A stretch of 64,000 nt of DNA from Erythrobacter mangrovi (GTDB lineage Bacteria; Pseudomonadota; Alphaproteobacteria; Sphingomonadales; Sphingomonadaceae). This document shows positions 1-7,272 of this stretch, in pieces; the stretch's first letter is position 1, and each line of letters starts with the position of its first letter. The notes under the pieces were generated by a model that was not told the origin of the DNA, did no database searches, and saw nothing but the letters and a program-made list of their open reading frames with translations. The position numbers were made by a program, and so were the translations under genes. The stretch covers positions 1,245,762-1,309,761 of the forward strand of contig NZ_CP053921.1 of assembly GCF_013260645.1 (NCBI RefSeq). Reading direction: 5' to 3'.

Positions 1-600
1 GGCCTGTTCCTGATCCTCGACGACATGATGCAATATTGGTGGCACCGCGCGAGCCATTCGACCCCTTGGCTCTACAACCTCCACCGGGCGCATCACAACG
101 CGAAGTACATGAGCGTGCGCCTCGTCTACCGGAACAACATCATCTATTATGCCCTGATGCCGAGCCTGTGGTTCGCCGGCGTGCTGATCTGGCTGGGCCT
201 CGGCTGGGTCTATGCCGGATACATCGTGGTCAAGCTGCTGGTCATCACCGGCGCGCATTCGGACGTCGCCTGGGACAAGCCGCTCTATGCCATCAAGTGG
301 CTCTCGCCGGTGATGTGGGTGGTGGAACGGACCATTTCGACCCCGGCCACGCACCATGCCCACCATGGACGCCATGCCGATGATCCTGCGGTCCACTACA
401 AGGGCAATTACGGCAACCTGCTGTTCTTCTGGGATGTGCTGTTCGGCACGGCCAAGATCACGCGCACCTTCCCCAAGAGCTATGGGGTGGAGAACCTCGC
501 CCCGGCGACGCTCGGCCAGCAGCTGCTGTGGCCGATCTTCCCGGAGAACAAGGCACAGCCCGAACCAGCGTCGCAGACGGGCAGCACGCAGACGGCTTGA
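1..600 (+). CDS. Sterol desaturase / fatty acid hydroxylase family protein (5' truncated)
   Basis: The reading frame is open from base 1, so the start lies upstream; 199 residues are visible. Three histidine clusters typical of membrane di-iron hydroxylases and desaturases are present: HRASH near visible residue 15, HRAHH near 28, and HHAHHGRH near 117. Hydrophobic segments lie between the second and third clusters. Family members oxidise sterols, carotenoids or fatty acyl chains at the inner membrane using di-iron and O2; the substrate cannot be read from the sequence. The C-terminal tail is Gln/Ser/Thr rich and probably disordered. The gene converges on the oxidoreductase gene that ends at 654, with a hairpin between them. 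Confidence 0.85.
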   Translation, partial: GLFLILDDMMQYWWHRASHSTPWLYNLHRAHHNAKYMSVRLVYRNNIIYYALMPSLWFAGVLIWLGLGWVYAGYIVVKLLVITGAHSDVAWDKPLYAIKWLSPVMWVVERTISTPATHHAHHGRHADDPAVHYKGNYGNLLFFWDVLFGTAKITRTFPKSYGVENLAPATLGQQLLWPIFPENKAQPEPASQTGSTQTA

Positions 601-610
601 TGGAGGGGAC

Positions 611-639
611 GGGTGGCTGGTCGGAAGAACCGGCCACCC
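611..639. terminator. Hairpin between convergent genes
   Basis: Arms GGGTGGCTGG and CCGGCCACCC (one G-T wobble) flank a 9-base loop in the 53-bp gap between two converging genes. There is no clear T run on either side, so it is a possible bidirectional terminator rather than a textbook intrinsic one. Confidence 0.4.
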
Positions 640-653
640 GCTTCATCACATAG

Positions 654-1472
654 TCACGCGAAGGCGAGCCGCACACCGGTCAGGTTCAGTCCGCCGTGAC
701 CAGCTGCCACCATCCGCTCGAAACATTCGAGGGCTGCCCCCGCTATCGGCGAGGCATCGGGTGTTTCCGCGATCGCGTAGCGCAGATCCTTCGCCACCAG
801 GTCGATGGGGAACATCGCATCGTCCTTCTCGGCTAGCATGAGACCGGCAGCGGCACGTGCGGCGGGGGACAGGAGCGGGGTTTCCTCGAGCAGTGCGATG
901 CCTGTCTCAGGTTCGATTCCCCTTGCTTCCAAGCGCGCGTTGATTTCCGCCAAGGCAACGACCTGGATCGCGAAGAGCGCATTGGCGGCCAACTTCAACG
1001 CCGCTCCGGAACCGCGTCCACCGGCATGAAGTTGCTTGCCGCCCATGGCACCGAGCACTGACCTTACGCTTTCGAGGACGGCTCCATCGCCACCGACCAG
1101 ATGGATCAGCGCCCCAGCTTCCGCCTGCGGGCGGCTGCCCAGTACCGGCGCATCCAGCAAAGCTATCCCTCTTGCATCGCAAGCTGCACCAAGGCGCTCG
1201 ACCTGCGCCACGCTCAATGTCGAGCTTTCGATGGCTACGGCGTTACCGTCCATGCCGGCTAGCGCCCCGGTCCCGGGGTCGAGCCAGACGGTTTCGGATG
1301 CTGCATCCCCATGCACCATGGCAATCACGACCTGCGCCCCGGCCACGGCATCGCGCGGAGCCAGCTTGGCGCCCGTGCGGTTCCAGCGCACCACATCGAA
1401 CCCCGCCGCTTCCAACCGATCGGCCATCCGCGATCCCATTGCCCCCATTCCAAGTACTGCGACCCTGGTCAT
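654..1472 (-). CDS. NAD(P)-dependent oxidoreductase, 3-hydroxyisobutyrate dehydrogenase family
   Basis: 272 residues with the N-terminal Rossmann motif GMGAMGSRM (about residues 8-16), the family signature DAPVLGSRPQAEAG near residue 107, and the catalytic-lysine motif GSGAALKLAANAL near residue 155. This is the layout of beta-hydroxyacid dehydrogenases (3-hydroxyisobutyrate, tartronate semialdehyde or glyoxylate reductases and imine-reductase-like members). It is slightly shorter than the usual 285-300 residues. An AAGGAG ribosome site precedes the ATG. It is divergent from a LysR regulator across 110 bp, so it is a likely regulatory target of that protein. The exact substrate is unknown. 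Confidence 0.85.
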   Translation of the reverse strand: MTRVAVLGMGAMGSRMADRLEAAGFDVVRWNRTGAKLAPRDAVAGAQVVIAMVHGDAASETVWLDPGTGALAGMDGNAVAIESSTLSVAQVERLGAACDARGIALLDAPVLGSRPQAEAGALIHLVGGDGAVLESVRSVLGAMGGKQLHAGGRGSGAALKLAANALFAIQVVALAEINARLEARGIEPETGIALLEETPLLSPAARAAAGLMLAEKDDAMFPIDLVAKDLRYAIAETPDASPIAGAALECFERMVAAGHGGLNLTGVRLAFA

Positions 1473-1562
1473 CGATAGCTCCTTCGCTTGAACGGCGTCG
1501 TGCCGCCCGGAACCAGATGGAGTATTCCAGAGTGTGCTGGTAGAAGCGTCAGATCGCTAACT

Positions 1563-1583
1563 TTCATTCGCAAGAGGAATGAA
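1563..1583. promoter_or_regulatory. Inverted repeat, candidate LysR operator
   Basis: Perfect repeat TTCATTC-N7-GAATGAA. It contains the ATTC-N7-GAAT (T-N11-A) core expected for LysR-type regulators. It covers the ribosome site and reaches the start codon of the LysR gene, which fits autorepression and control of the divergent oxidoreductase. Confidence 0.5.
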
Positions 1584-2506
1584 TGGATCGCCTGCTTGCC
1601 ATGCGCTACTTCATCGCCACGGTCGAATCCGGCAGCATTTCGGCTGCCGCCCGCCGCCTGCAAATCGGCCAGCCCACGGTTTCCAAGATGCTCGCCGCGC
1701 TCGAAAGCCATTTGGGGGCGCGGCTGTTGGTACGCACGACCCGCAGCCATGCCCTGACCGAAGCTGGGCGCCGCTACCTAGACCACGCCAGGATCGCGCT
1801 GGACGAAGTCGAGGAGGCCGAAGCGGCCGCCCGATCGGAGAACGCCTCCCTGTCGGGCTGGCTACGGATCGCTGCCGCCCCGGTCCTGGCGGCGCAGGTG
1901 ATCATTCCCCGCCTGCACGCATTCCGAGCGCTCCATCCCGACCTGAAGCTCGACCTGGTTCTCGACGATCGGCAAATCGACCTGGTTGCCGAGGGGATCG
2001 ACGTGGCCTTGCGCGCAGGCGAGCCGGGCCAGGTCAATCTTGTGGGAAGACGCATCGCAAGTATCGGACGCGTGCTGGTAGGTTCGGCCGAGTATCTCGT
2101 GCAGGCGGGAAGGCCCGAACATCCCGACCAATTGCCCCAGCATTCGCTGATAAGCTACGCCGAATATGGAACCGATAGCTGGCGGTTCGAGCGGGGGGAC
2201 CAGGTAGTCCGGCCCATCATCGAGCCGTCACTGCGGGTGACCGCGGCTGAAGGCCTGCGTGCTTGTGTCCTGGCGGGAATGGGGCTGGCGGTGGCGTCGA
2301 GCGCCATGTTCCCCAGCGAACTCACCGATGGACGCGTGCAACGCGTGCTTTCGGACTGGCGCCTGCCGCTGGTCGATCTTTGGGTGCTCTATCCGCAAGG
2401 ACGGCGGCCCTCGGCCAGGGCCAGCAAATTTGCCCAATGGATGGGTGAAGTCGGCGCGACGCTGTCTTTCCCGCCGTCCGGCGGTGGCAATCAGCGATCG
2501 CGGTAG
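1583..2506 (+). CDS. LysR-family transcriptional regulator
   Basis: 307 residues. An N-terminal winged helix-turn-helix spans about residues 1-60 (FIATVESGSISAAARRL, then QPTVSKMLAALE), followed by a periplasmic-binding-protein-like effector domain from about residue 90 to 295. The length is normal for the family. It starts at the ATG after AAGAGGA and is divergent from the hydroxyisobutyrate-dehydrogenase-like gene, the usual LysR/target arrangement. The inverted repeat over its start suggests negative autoregulation. The effector ligand is unknown. The 3' end overlaps the converging crotonase gene by 16 bp. Confidence 0.9.
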   Translation: MDRLLAMRYFIATVESGSISAAARRLQIGQPTVSKMLAALESHLGARLLVRTTRSHALTEAGRRYLDHARIALDEVEEAEAAARSENASLSGWLRIAAAPVLAAQVIIPRLHAFRALHPDLKLDLVLDDRQIDLVAEGIDVALRAGEPGQVNLVGRRIASIGRVLVGSAEYLVQAGRPEHPDQLPQHSLISYAEYGTDSWRFERGDQVVRPIIEPSLRVTAAEGLRACVLAGMGLAVASSAMFPSELTDGRVQRVLSDWRLPLVDLWVLYPQGRRPSARASKFAQWMGEVGATLSFPPSGGGNQRSR

Positions 2507-3285
2507 TCGGGGCGGCGCTTGTCAAGGAAGGCGCGTTGCGCCTCCAGCGCGTCGGCGGTCTGGCTCAGCATCACCTGCTGCCGATCCTCGATCGCCAGCG
2601 CCGCCTCGAAGCCCGGCGCATCGATATTGCGATTGAGTGCATCCTTGCTCAGCCGCAGCCCCATTGGGGCGGTCAGCAACATGTCCTCGACGATTTTCGC
2701 GGCAGCCGCATCGAGTTCCTCCGGCTCGACCACCGCACTGACGAAGCCCGAGGCGAGCGCCCGGTCGGCGTGGATGAACCGCCCGGTGAGGATCATCTCG
2801 CTGGCAAGCGATGAGCCGACCAGACGCGGCAGGAAATAGCTCGATCCCATATCGCAGCCGCCCAGCCCGATCTTGATGTAGGCGGCGTTCATCCGGAAAT
2901 CGGGGGTGCAGAAGCGGATGTCGCTCGACAGCAGCAGCGATAGCCCGCCGCCGCAGGCCGCGCCCTGCGCCAGCGCGATGATCGGTTGCGGGCAACTGCG
3001 CATCAGCTGCATCACCGTGGCGATGGCGCGTTGCGTCCTCCAGGTATGGTGGACCGCGCCCTCATTTCCGGTGTTCTTCCAGCTTGCGAGGTCGAGCCCC
3101 GCGCAAAACGCCCGACCTGCGGCCTTGAGGATCACGATGCGCACATCGGTCCGCTCGTGCAGCCCGCGGAAATAATCCTGCAGGGCATAGATCAACGCCT
3201 CGTCCATGGCGTTGAGCCGCTCGGGCCGGTTCAGCGTGACCGTCTCGACCGCACCCTCGGAATGGATCAGGATCGGGTCGGTCAC
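2491..3285 (-). CDS. Enoyl-CoA hydratase/isomerase (crotonase) family protein
   Basis: 264 residues from a GTG start, chosen because the conserved N-terminus (TDPILIHSEGAVETVTLNRP) begins there and the start lies 13 bp after the stop of spt. The oxyanion-hole segments are clear: AFCAGLDL near residue 65 and AACGGGLSLLLSSDIRF near residue 115. At the position where hydratases carry a catalytic glutamate (PEV) this protein has AYI, and the second glutamate region reads GGCDMGSS. It may therefore be an isomerase, a thioesterase-like or otherwise atypical crotonase. The third position after acp-spt suggests co-transcription, but a role in sphingolipid synthesis is only a guess. Confidence 0.85.
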   Translation of the reverse strand: MTDPILIHSEGAVETVTLNRPERLNAMDEALIYALQDYFRGLHERTDVRIVILKAAGRAFCAGLDLASWKNTGNEGAVHHTWRTQRAIATVMQLMRSCPQPIIALAQGAACGGGLSLLLSSDIRFCTPDFRMNAAYIKIGLGGCDMGSSYFLPRLVGSSLASEMILTGRFIHADRALASGFVSAVVEPEELDAAAAKIVEDMLLTAPMGLRLSKDALNRNIDAPGFEAALAIEDRQQVMLSQTADALEAQRAFLDKRRPDYRDR

Positions 3286-3298
3286 GCCTTGTCTCCGG

Positions 3299-4516
3299 TC
3301 AGATGATGCCGACTGCCTTGCCGGCCTCTTCGAAGATTCGCAGGATCTCGCCCACTTCCCCTTCGGTATGCTCGGCACACAGCGAGCAGCGCAGCAGCGT
3401 CATGTTGGCGGGTGTCGCGGGCGGGCGGGCAAGGTTGACGTAGAGGCCGCCCTTGATCAGTGCCTCCCACATGGCCGCGCCGCGCTCGAGGTCGGGCATG
3501 ATCACTGCGATGATCGCGCTCTGCGGTTCAGCGGTGCCGAGCTGGAAGCCGAGCTCGCGCAGGCCCTTGTGCAGCGTCTTCGAATTCTCCCACAGGTGGG
3601 CACGCTTGTTCGAACCGTGCATCAGTTTGCGGATGCTGGTCTCGGCGGTCGCGACCACGCTGGGCGGAAGCGAGGCGGTGAAGACATAGGGCCGACAGAC
3701 GAGGCGCATGATTTCGAACTTGGGATGGTTCGAGACGCAGAAGCCGCCGACCGTGCCGACGCTCTTGGAGAAGGTACCGATGATAAAATCGACGTCGTCG
3801 ATGCACCCGGCCTGTTCGCACACGCCGCGGCCGTTCTCGCCGATGAAACCCATCGAATGCGCTTCGTCGACCAGCACCATGGCACCGTATTTCTTCGCCA
3901 CCGCGACCATTTCGGCCAGCGGGGCGATGTCGCCGAGCATCGAATAGACGCCTTCGAGCACCACCAGCTTGCCCGCCCCTTCGGGGATACGGCGCAGGCG
4001 CTTTTCCATCGCCTCGATGTCGTTGTGCTTGAACGGCACCACTTCGGCATCGCCCAGCTTGCAGCCGTCCCAGATGCTGGCGTGGCTGTCGATGTCGAGC
4101 ACGATGTAGTCGCCCTTGCCGGCGATGGTGCTGATGATCCCGAGATTGGCCTGGTAGCCGGTCGAGAAGACCATCGCATGGTCCATGGCGTAGAAGTCCT
4201 TGAGCGCCTGCTCGACTTCCTTGTGGCCCTGGTAGGTCCCGTTGAGCACGCGGCTGCCGGTGGTGCCCGAACCGAAATCGGCCAGCGCCTGCTTGCCCGC
4301 TTCGACCACGTCCGGGTCGAAGGTCATGCCCATGTAATTGTAGGTGCCGAGCAGTATCGTCTCGCGCCCGTTGCAGATCGCGCGGGTCGGCGAGAGGACC
4401 TTTTCCATCACCAGGTTGAACGGGTCTTCCTGGCCGGTTGCGAGCAGGCCTTCACGCAGGGCGATGATATCGTCGAACTTGCTGAACAGGTCCGGCGCGC
4501 TGGTCATGTCGTGCAT
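3299..4516 (-). CDS. spt: Serine palmitoyltransferase (soluble, bacterial type)
   Basis: 405 residues; a fold-type I PLP enzyme of the alpha-oxoamine synthase family. It condenses L-serine with an acyl thioester to give 3-ketosphinganine, the first step of sphingolipid synthesis. Visible features are the substrate/cofactor histidine in DIDSHASIWDG, DEAHSMG with the PLP-N1 aspartate, and the Schiff-base lysine at about residue 251 in GTFSKSVGTVGGF, the motif of Sphingomonas SPT rather than of KBL or ALAS. The start codon overlaps the stop of the preceding acyl carrier protein gene (TGATG), which indicates translational coupling. Sphingomonads use glycosphingolipids in the outer membrane in place of LPS, so the gene is expected to be core. 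Confidence 0.93.
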   Translation of the reverse strand: MHDMTSAPDLFSKFDDIIALREGLLATGQEDPFNLVMEKVLSPTRAICNGRETILLGTYNYMGMTFDPDVVEAGKQALADFGSGTTGSRVLNGTYQGHKEVEQALKDFYAMDHAMVFSTGYQANLGIISTIAGKGDYIVLDIDSHASIWDGCKLGDAEVVPFKHNDIEAMEKRLRRIPEGAGKLVVLEGVYSMLGDIAPLAEMVAVAKKYGAMVLVDEAHSMGFIGENGRGVCEQAGCIDDVDFIIGTFSKSVGTVGGFCVSNHPKFEIMRLVCRPYVFTASLPPSVVATAETSIRKLMHGSNKRAHLWENSKTLHKGLRELGFQLGTAEPQSAIIAVIMPDLERGAAMWEALIKGGLYVNLARPPATPANMTLLRCSLCAEHTEGEVGEILRIFEEAGKAVGII

Positions 4517-4758
4517 CAGTCGGCCTGCAGCTTCGTGACCGCGTCCACCAGCTGGCCGTAATTCTCGATCTCGGCCTGCTGGTTCATGCTGATGATGATA
4601 TCGAACTCGTCTTCGATCGCGGCGACGAAGTCCATCACGGTCAGGCTGTCGAATTCGAGGTCGTTGGCGAAAGTGGTGGTGTCGGTCACCTCGGCGCCCT
4701 TCTTGTTGAAGGGCTCGATCAGCGAACGGATGGCGGTATCGACTTCGGCGCGGTCCAT
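4516..4758 (-). CDS. Acyl carrier protein dedicated to serine palmitoyltransferase
   Basis: 80 residues, acidic, four-helix ACP profile. The phosphopantetheine site is Ser38 in LEFDSLTVMDF. The ATG used here gives a normal ACP length; upstream in-frame codons have no ACP similarity. It is one base out of phase with spt through a TGATG junction. A paired ACP supplying the acyl chain to SPT is known from Caulobacter-type sphingolipid clusters, so the same function is inferred here. The divergent gene starts 155 bp away. Confidence 0.9.
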   Translation of the reverse strand: MDRAEVDTAIRSLIEPFNKKGAEVTDTTTFANDLEFDSLTVMDFVAAIEDEFDIIISMNQQAEIENYGQLVDAVTKLQAD

Positions 4759-4913
4759 GGCGGTGCGTTCCAATCCTTGTGTGGCTCGGCAGCGAAGCTG
4801 CGCGGCGCATGCATGCCGCGGCAAAACGGCCAAAGGGCATGCTTGTCAAGCGCGGGCCGCAATGGCAAGTTCCGTCCAAGGTCGCAAACGTCTGTTCCAG
4901 CGAGGAAAAGCGG

Positions 4914-5483
4914 ATGAGCGATTCAGCACGTGCAGAGCCGATAGTGGCCGATGAATCGGACACTGCTGCTGCGCCGATATCAAAGACCTATTCGAACCAG
5001 GCGATCCACCTGATGCGCACCGCGCAGATGAGCACGCTCAAGCTGTCGCAGATGGCCGACCAGAAGGCCTCGATCCTGCTGGGCGCGACCTTCCTCGTCT
5101 TTTCGCTGTCGGTCAGCCGCGCGCTGAGCGGGGGGATGCCGATTTCGCTGATGATCCTCGCTGGGTTCTCCTTCGCCAGCTCGCTGTGCGCGGTGATGGC
5201 GGTCCTGCCCAAGGTTGGTCGACCGACAGGCAAGATCAAGAACGCCAACCTGCTGTTCTTCGGTCACTTTACCTGGATGGACGAGGAGGAATGGCAGGAC
5301 CAGCTGCTCGAACGGTTGGAGACGGACGAGACCGTGTTTCGCACCATGGCGCATGACATGTACCAGAACGGCCAGGTGCTCGCGGGCAAGAAATACCGCT
5401 TCCTCGCGCTAGCCTACAAGATGTTCATGACCGGCCTGTTCCTCACCCTGACCGTCTTCGCCATCGAGACGCTCCTGAGCTAG
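4914..5483 (+). CDS. PycTM-like (Pycsar effector / DUF5706 type) membrane protein
   Basis: 189 residues starting at the ATG after GAGGAAAAG. The N-terminal 45 residues are hydrophilic, followed by an amphipathic helix and the motif MADQKASILLG (about 47-57) running into a first membrane helix (52-68). A second helix covers about 77-98 and a third about 168-187. A DxKAS-ILLG entry into a two-helix hairpin with a returning C-terminal helix is the pattern of the PycTM family, membrane effectors of cyclic-pyrimidine (Pycsar) phage defence. No nucleotide cyclase is seen nearby; the neighbours are divergent sphingolipid genes and convergent divK. Its stop shares a palindromic CTAG with divK. Family assignment is from memory of the motif; a housekeeping role is equally possible. 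Confidence 0.6.
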   Translation: MSDSARAEPIVADESDTAAAPISKTYSNQAIHLMRTAQMSTLKLSQMADQKASILLGATFLVFSLSVSRALSGGMPISLMILAGFSFASSLCAVMAVLPKVGRPTGKIKNANLLFFGHFTWMDEEEWQDQLLERLETDETVFRTMAHDMYQNGQVLAGKKYRFLALAYKMFMTGLFLTLTVFAIETLLS

Positions 5484-5854
5484 TCTTCGGCCGGTAGCAG
5501 CGCGCGCACCGCCGCCATGAAGGGGCCGATCGAGACCGGCTTGGCGAGATAGTCTGCCGCCCCCGCATCGCGGATCCGCTCCTCGTCCCCCTTGCCGGCA
5601 TAGGCGGTCACCGCCAGCACCGGGATGGCTTCGAGCGTGGCTTCGGCCTTGAGCTGGGCGATCAGGTCGATTCCGCTGACATTGGGCAGCTGGATGTCCA
5701 TGATAACAAGATGTGGTACGAATCGCTTGGCGGTAGCGAGCACGTTCTGGCCGTCGGCCACGGGCACGACTTCAAAGCCGTTGGCCTTCAGCACGTCGCA
5801 GAACAGTTTCCGATTGAGATCGTTGTCCTCGACAACGAGGATTCTCTTTGCCAC
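5480..5854 (-). CDS. divK: Single-domain response regulator DivK
   Basis: 124 residues, receiver domain only. Residues match Caulobacter DivK closely: VVEDNDLNRKLF at 7-18, phospho-acceptor Asp53 in IMDIQLPNVSG, VTAYAGKGDEERIR and the lysine in YLAKPVSIG. The start is GTG, chosen because AGGGAGG lies about 8 bases upstream and the conserved MAKRILVVED start follows; upstream in-frame codons are unlike the family. DivK signals through DivJ/PleC/DivL to control CtrA activity and cell polarity. CtrA itself is encoded at 32172-32867. The DUF3572 operon diverges from it. Confidence 0.92.
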   Translation of the reverse strand: MAKRILVVEDNDLNRKLFCDVLKANGFEVVPVADGQNVLATAKRFVPHLVIMDIQLPNVSGIDLIAQLKAEATLEAIPVLAVTAYAGKGDEERIRDAGAADYLAKPVSIGPFMAAVRALLPAED

Positions 5855-5909
5855 GTGCTGGCCTCCCTGGCTTGAGACCGGCCCATATGGAAAACGAGGG
5901 GAACTGACA

Positions 5910-6194
5910 ATTATTCGCGAAGCATCGCCATCAGGAACCGAAACCCGCGCCCCGGAAGTGCTGGCGCTCGAAGCGCTCGGCTGGGCGCTCGCCGACCCGG
6001 CACGGGCGGAACGCCTGCTCTCGCTCACCGGGCTGACCCCGGACCGGCTACGCCACGGGATCGAGGATCGCGCCGTGCAGGCGGCGGTGCTCGAATTCCT
6101 CGCGAATCACGAGCCCGACCTGGTGCTCGCCGCCGATGCGCTCGACACGACGCCCACGGCACTGATCGCCGCCAGCAGGGAGCTTGCCCGATGA
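5910..6194 (+). CDS. DUF3572 family protein
   Basis: About 94 residues, all helical, with the family core ALEALGWALADPARAERLLSL (shown here as ALEALGWAL then RAERLLSLTGLTPD) and the closing ANHEPDLVLAADALDTTP. There is no ATG or TTG at the expected N-terminus. An ATT codon at 5910 lies 8 bases after GAGGGG and gives the usual family length. The first GTG, at 5958, has no ribosome site and would remove about 16 residues, leaving 78. The function of the family is unknown; it is commonly beside divK in Alphaproteobacteria. It overlaps the following HAD gene by four bases (ATGA), so it heads a five-gene operon. Confidence 0.75.
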   Translation: MIREASPSGTETRAPEVLALEALGWALADPARAERLLSLTGLTPDRLRHGIEDRAVQAAVLEFLANHEPDLVLAADALDTTPTALIAASRELAR

Positions 6195-6820
6195 GCCGCC
6201 CCTTGATCATCTCCGACTGCGATGAAGTGCTGCTCTACATGGTGTCGCCGTTCCGCGACTGGCTGGCCGAGACTCAAGGCGTCGACTTCCACATGGTCGG
6301 CAATGATTTCGCTCATGCCTTGCGCTGGCAGGAAAGCGGCGAGGTGCTGGCGCCGGAGGATATCTGGAAGAAGCTGCGCGGTTTCTTCGATACCGAAATG
6401 CACCGCCAGACGCCGATCGAAGGCGCGGTGGAGGCGATCGCGCGGCTGTCCGAGCATGCCGATGTGGTGGTGCTGACCAACCTTGCCGATCACCATCGCG
6501 AGATGCGATTCGAACAGCTGGCCGGTCACGGCATCGATGCGCGGGTCTACACCAACCAGGGTCCCAAGGGCCCGGCGTTGCAGAACATCGTCGCCGAATA
6601 CGCGCCGAGCCGCACCTTCTTCATCGACGACCTCGCCCAGCATCACCGCTCGGCCCGCGAAACCGTCGGGACCATCACCACGCTCCACCTGTGCGGCGAA
6701 CCCATGCTCGCCCCGGTGATCGATTGCGCGCACAAGTCCGGCCATGCCGACGCGCGGATCGACACCTGGGACGAGGCGCTGCCCTGGCTGATGCGCCAAC
6801 TCGAAAAGGAAACGACATGA
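6191..6820 (+). CDS. HAD-superfamily hydrolase
   Basis: 209 residues. Motif I is ISDCDEVLL with the nucleophile Asp9 and general acid Asp11, motif II is VVLTNLAD near residue 95, and motif III/IV is TFFIDDLAQHH near residue 145. The cap is small and inserted between motifs I and II. It is a cytoplasmic phosphohydrolase of unassigned substrate. It overlaps the upstream DUF3572 gene and the downstream RidA gene by four bases each (ATGA), so it is translated in one coupled series. Confidence 0.85.
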   Translation: MSRPLIISDCDEVLLYMVSPFRDWLAETQGVDFHMVGNDFAHALRWQESGEVLAPEDIWKKLRGFFDTEMHRQTPIEGAVEAIARLSEHADVVVLTNLADHHREMRFEQLAGHGIDARVYTNQGPKGPALQNIVAEYAPSRTFFIDDLAQHHRSARETVGTITTLHLCGEPMLAPVIDCAHKSGHADARIDTWDEALPWLMRQLEKETT

Positions 6821-7272
6821 GCATCCACGACCGCCTGCGAGCGCACGGCATAACTCTTCCCAAGGCGGCGGCGCCCGTCGCCAGCTACGTGCCGGTCGTC
6901 GTCGACGGCCACACCGCCTATGTTTCGGGCCAGTTGCCGTTCGTTGACGGCAAGCTCGTAACGGGCAAGCTCGGGGATTCGGTCACGCTCGAGCAGGGTC
7001 AGCAGGCCGCGCGCGCATGCGGGCTGATGATCCTTGCCCAACTCGAGGCGGCCGGCCTGCTCGAGCGCGTCTCGCACATGGTGAAGCTGGGTGGCTTCGT
7101 CGCCTCGACGCCCGATTTCACCGACCAGCCCAAGGTCGCCAACGGCGCCTCCGACCTGATGGTCGAAGTGTTCGGCGAAGCGGGCAAGCATGCGCGCAGC
7201 GCGGTGGGCGTGCCCGTCCTCCCGCTCGACGCCGCGGTCGAGGTCGATGCGATCGTTGCTCTCAAGGCTTGA
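6817..7272 (+). CDS. RidA (YjgF/YER057c/UK114) family protein
   Basis: 151 residues, one chorismate-mutase-like trimer subunit. Typical features are VDGHTAYVSGQLPF in the N-terminal half and HARSAVGVPVLPLDAAVEVDAI at the C-terminus, which carries the conserved arginine that binds the imine/enamine carboxylate. RidA hydrolyses reactive 2-aminoacrylate and related imines; members of this longer subgroup may have other substrates. It is coupled by ATGA to the HAD gene and overlapped by the following GDPD gene. Confidence 0.88.
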   Translation: MSIHDRLRAHGITLPKAAAPVASYVPVVVDGHTAYVSGQLPFVDGKLVTGKLGDSVTLEQGQQAARACGLMILAQLEAAGLLERVSHMVKLGGFVASTPDFTDQPKVANGASDLMVEVFGEAGKHARSAVGVPVLPLDAAVEVDAIVALKA

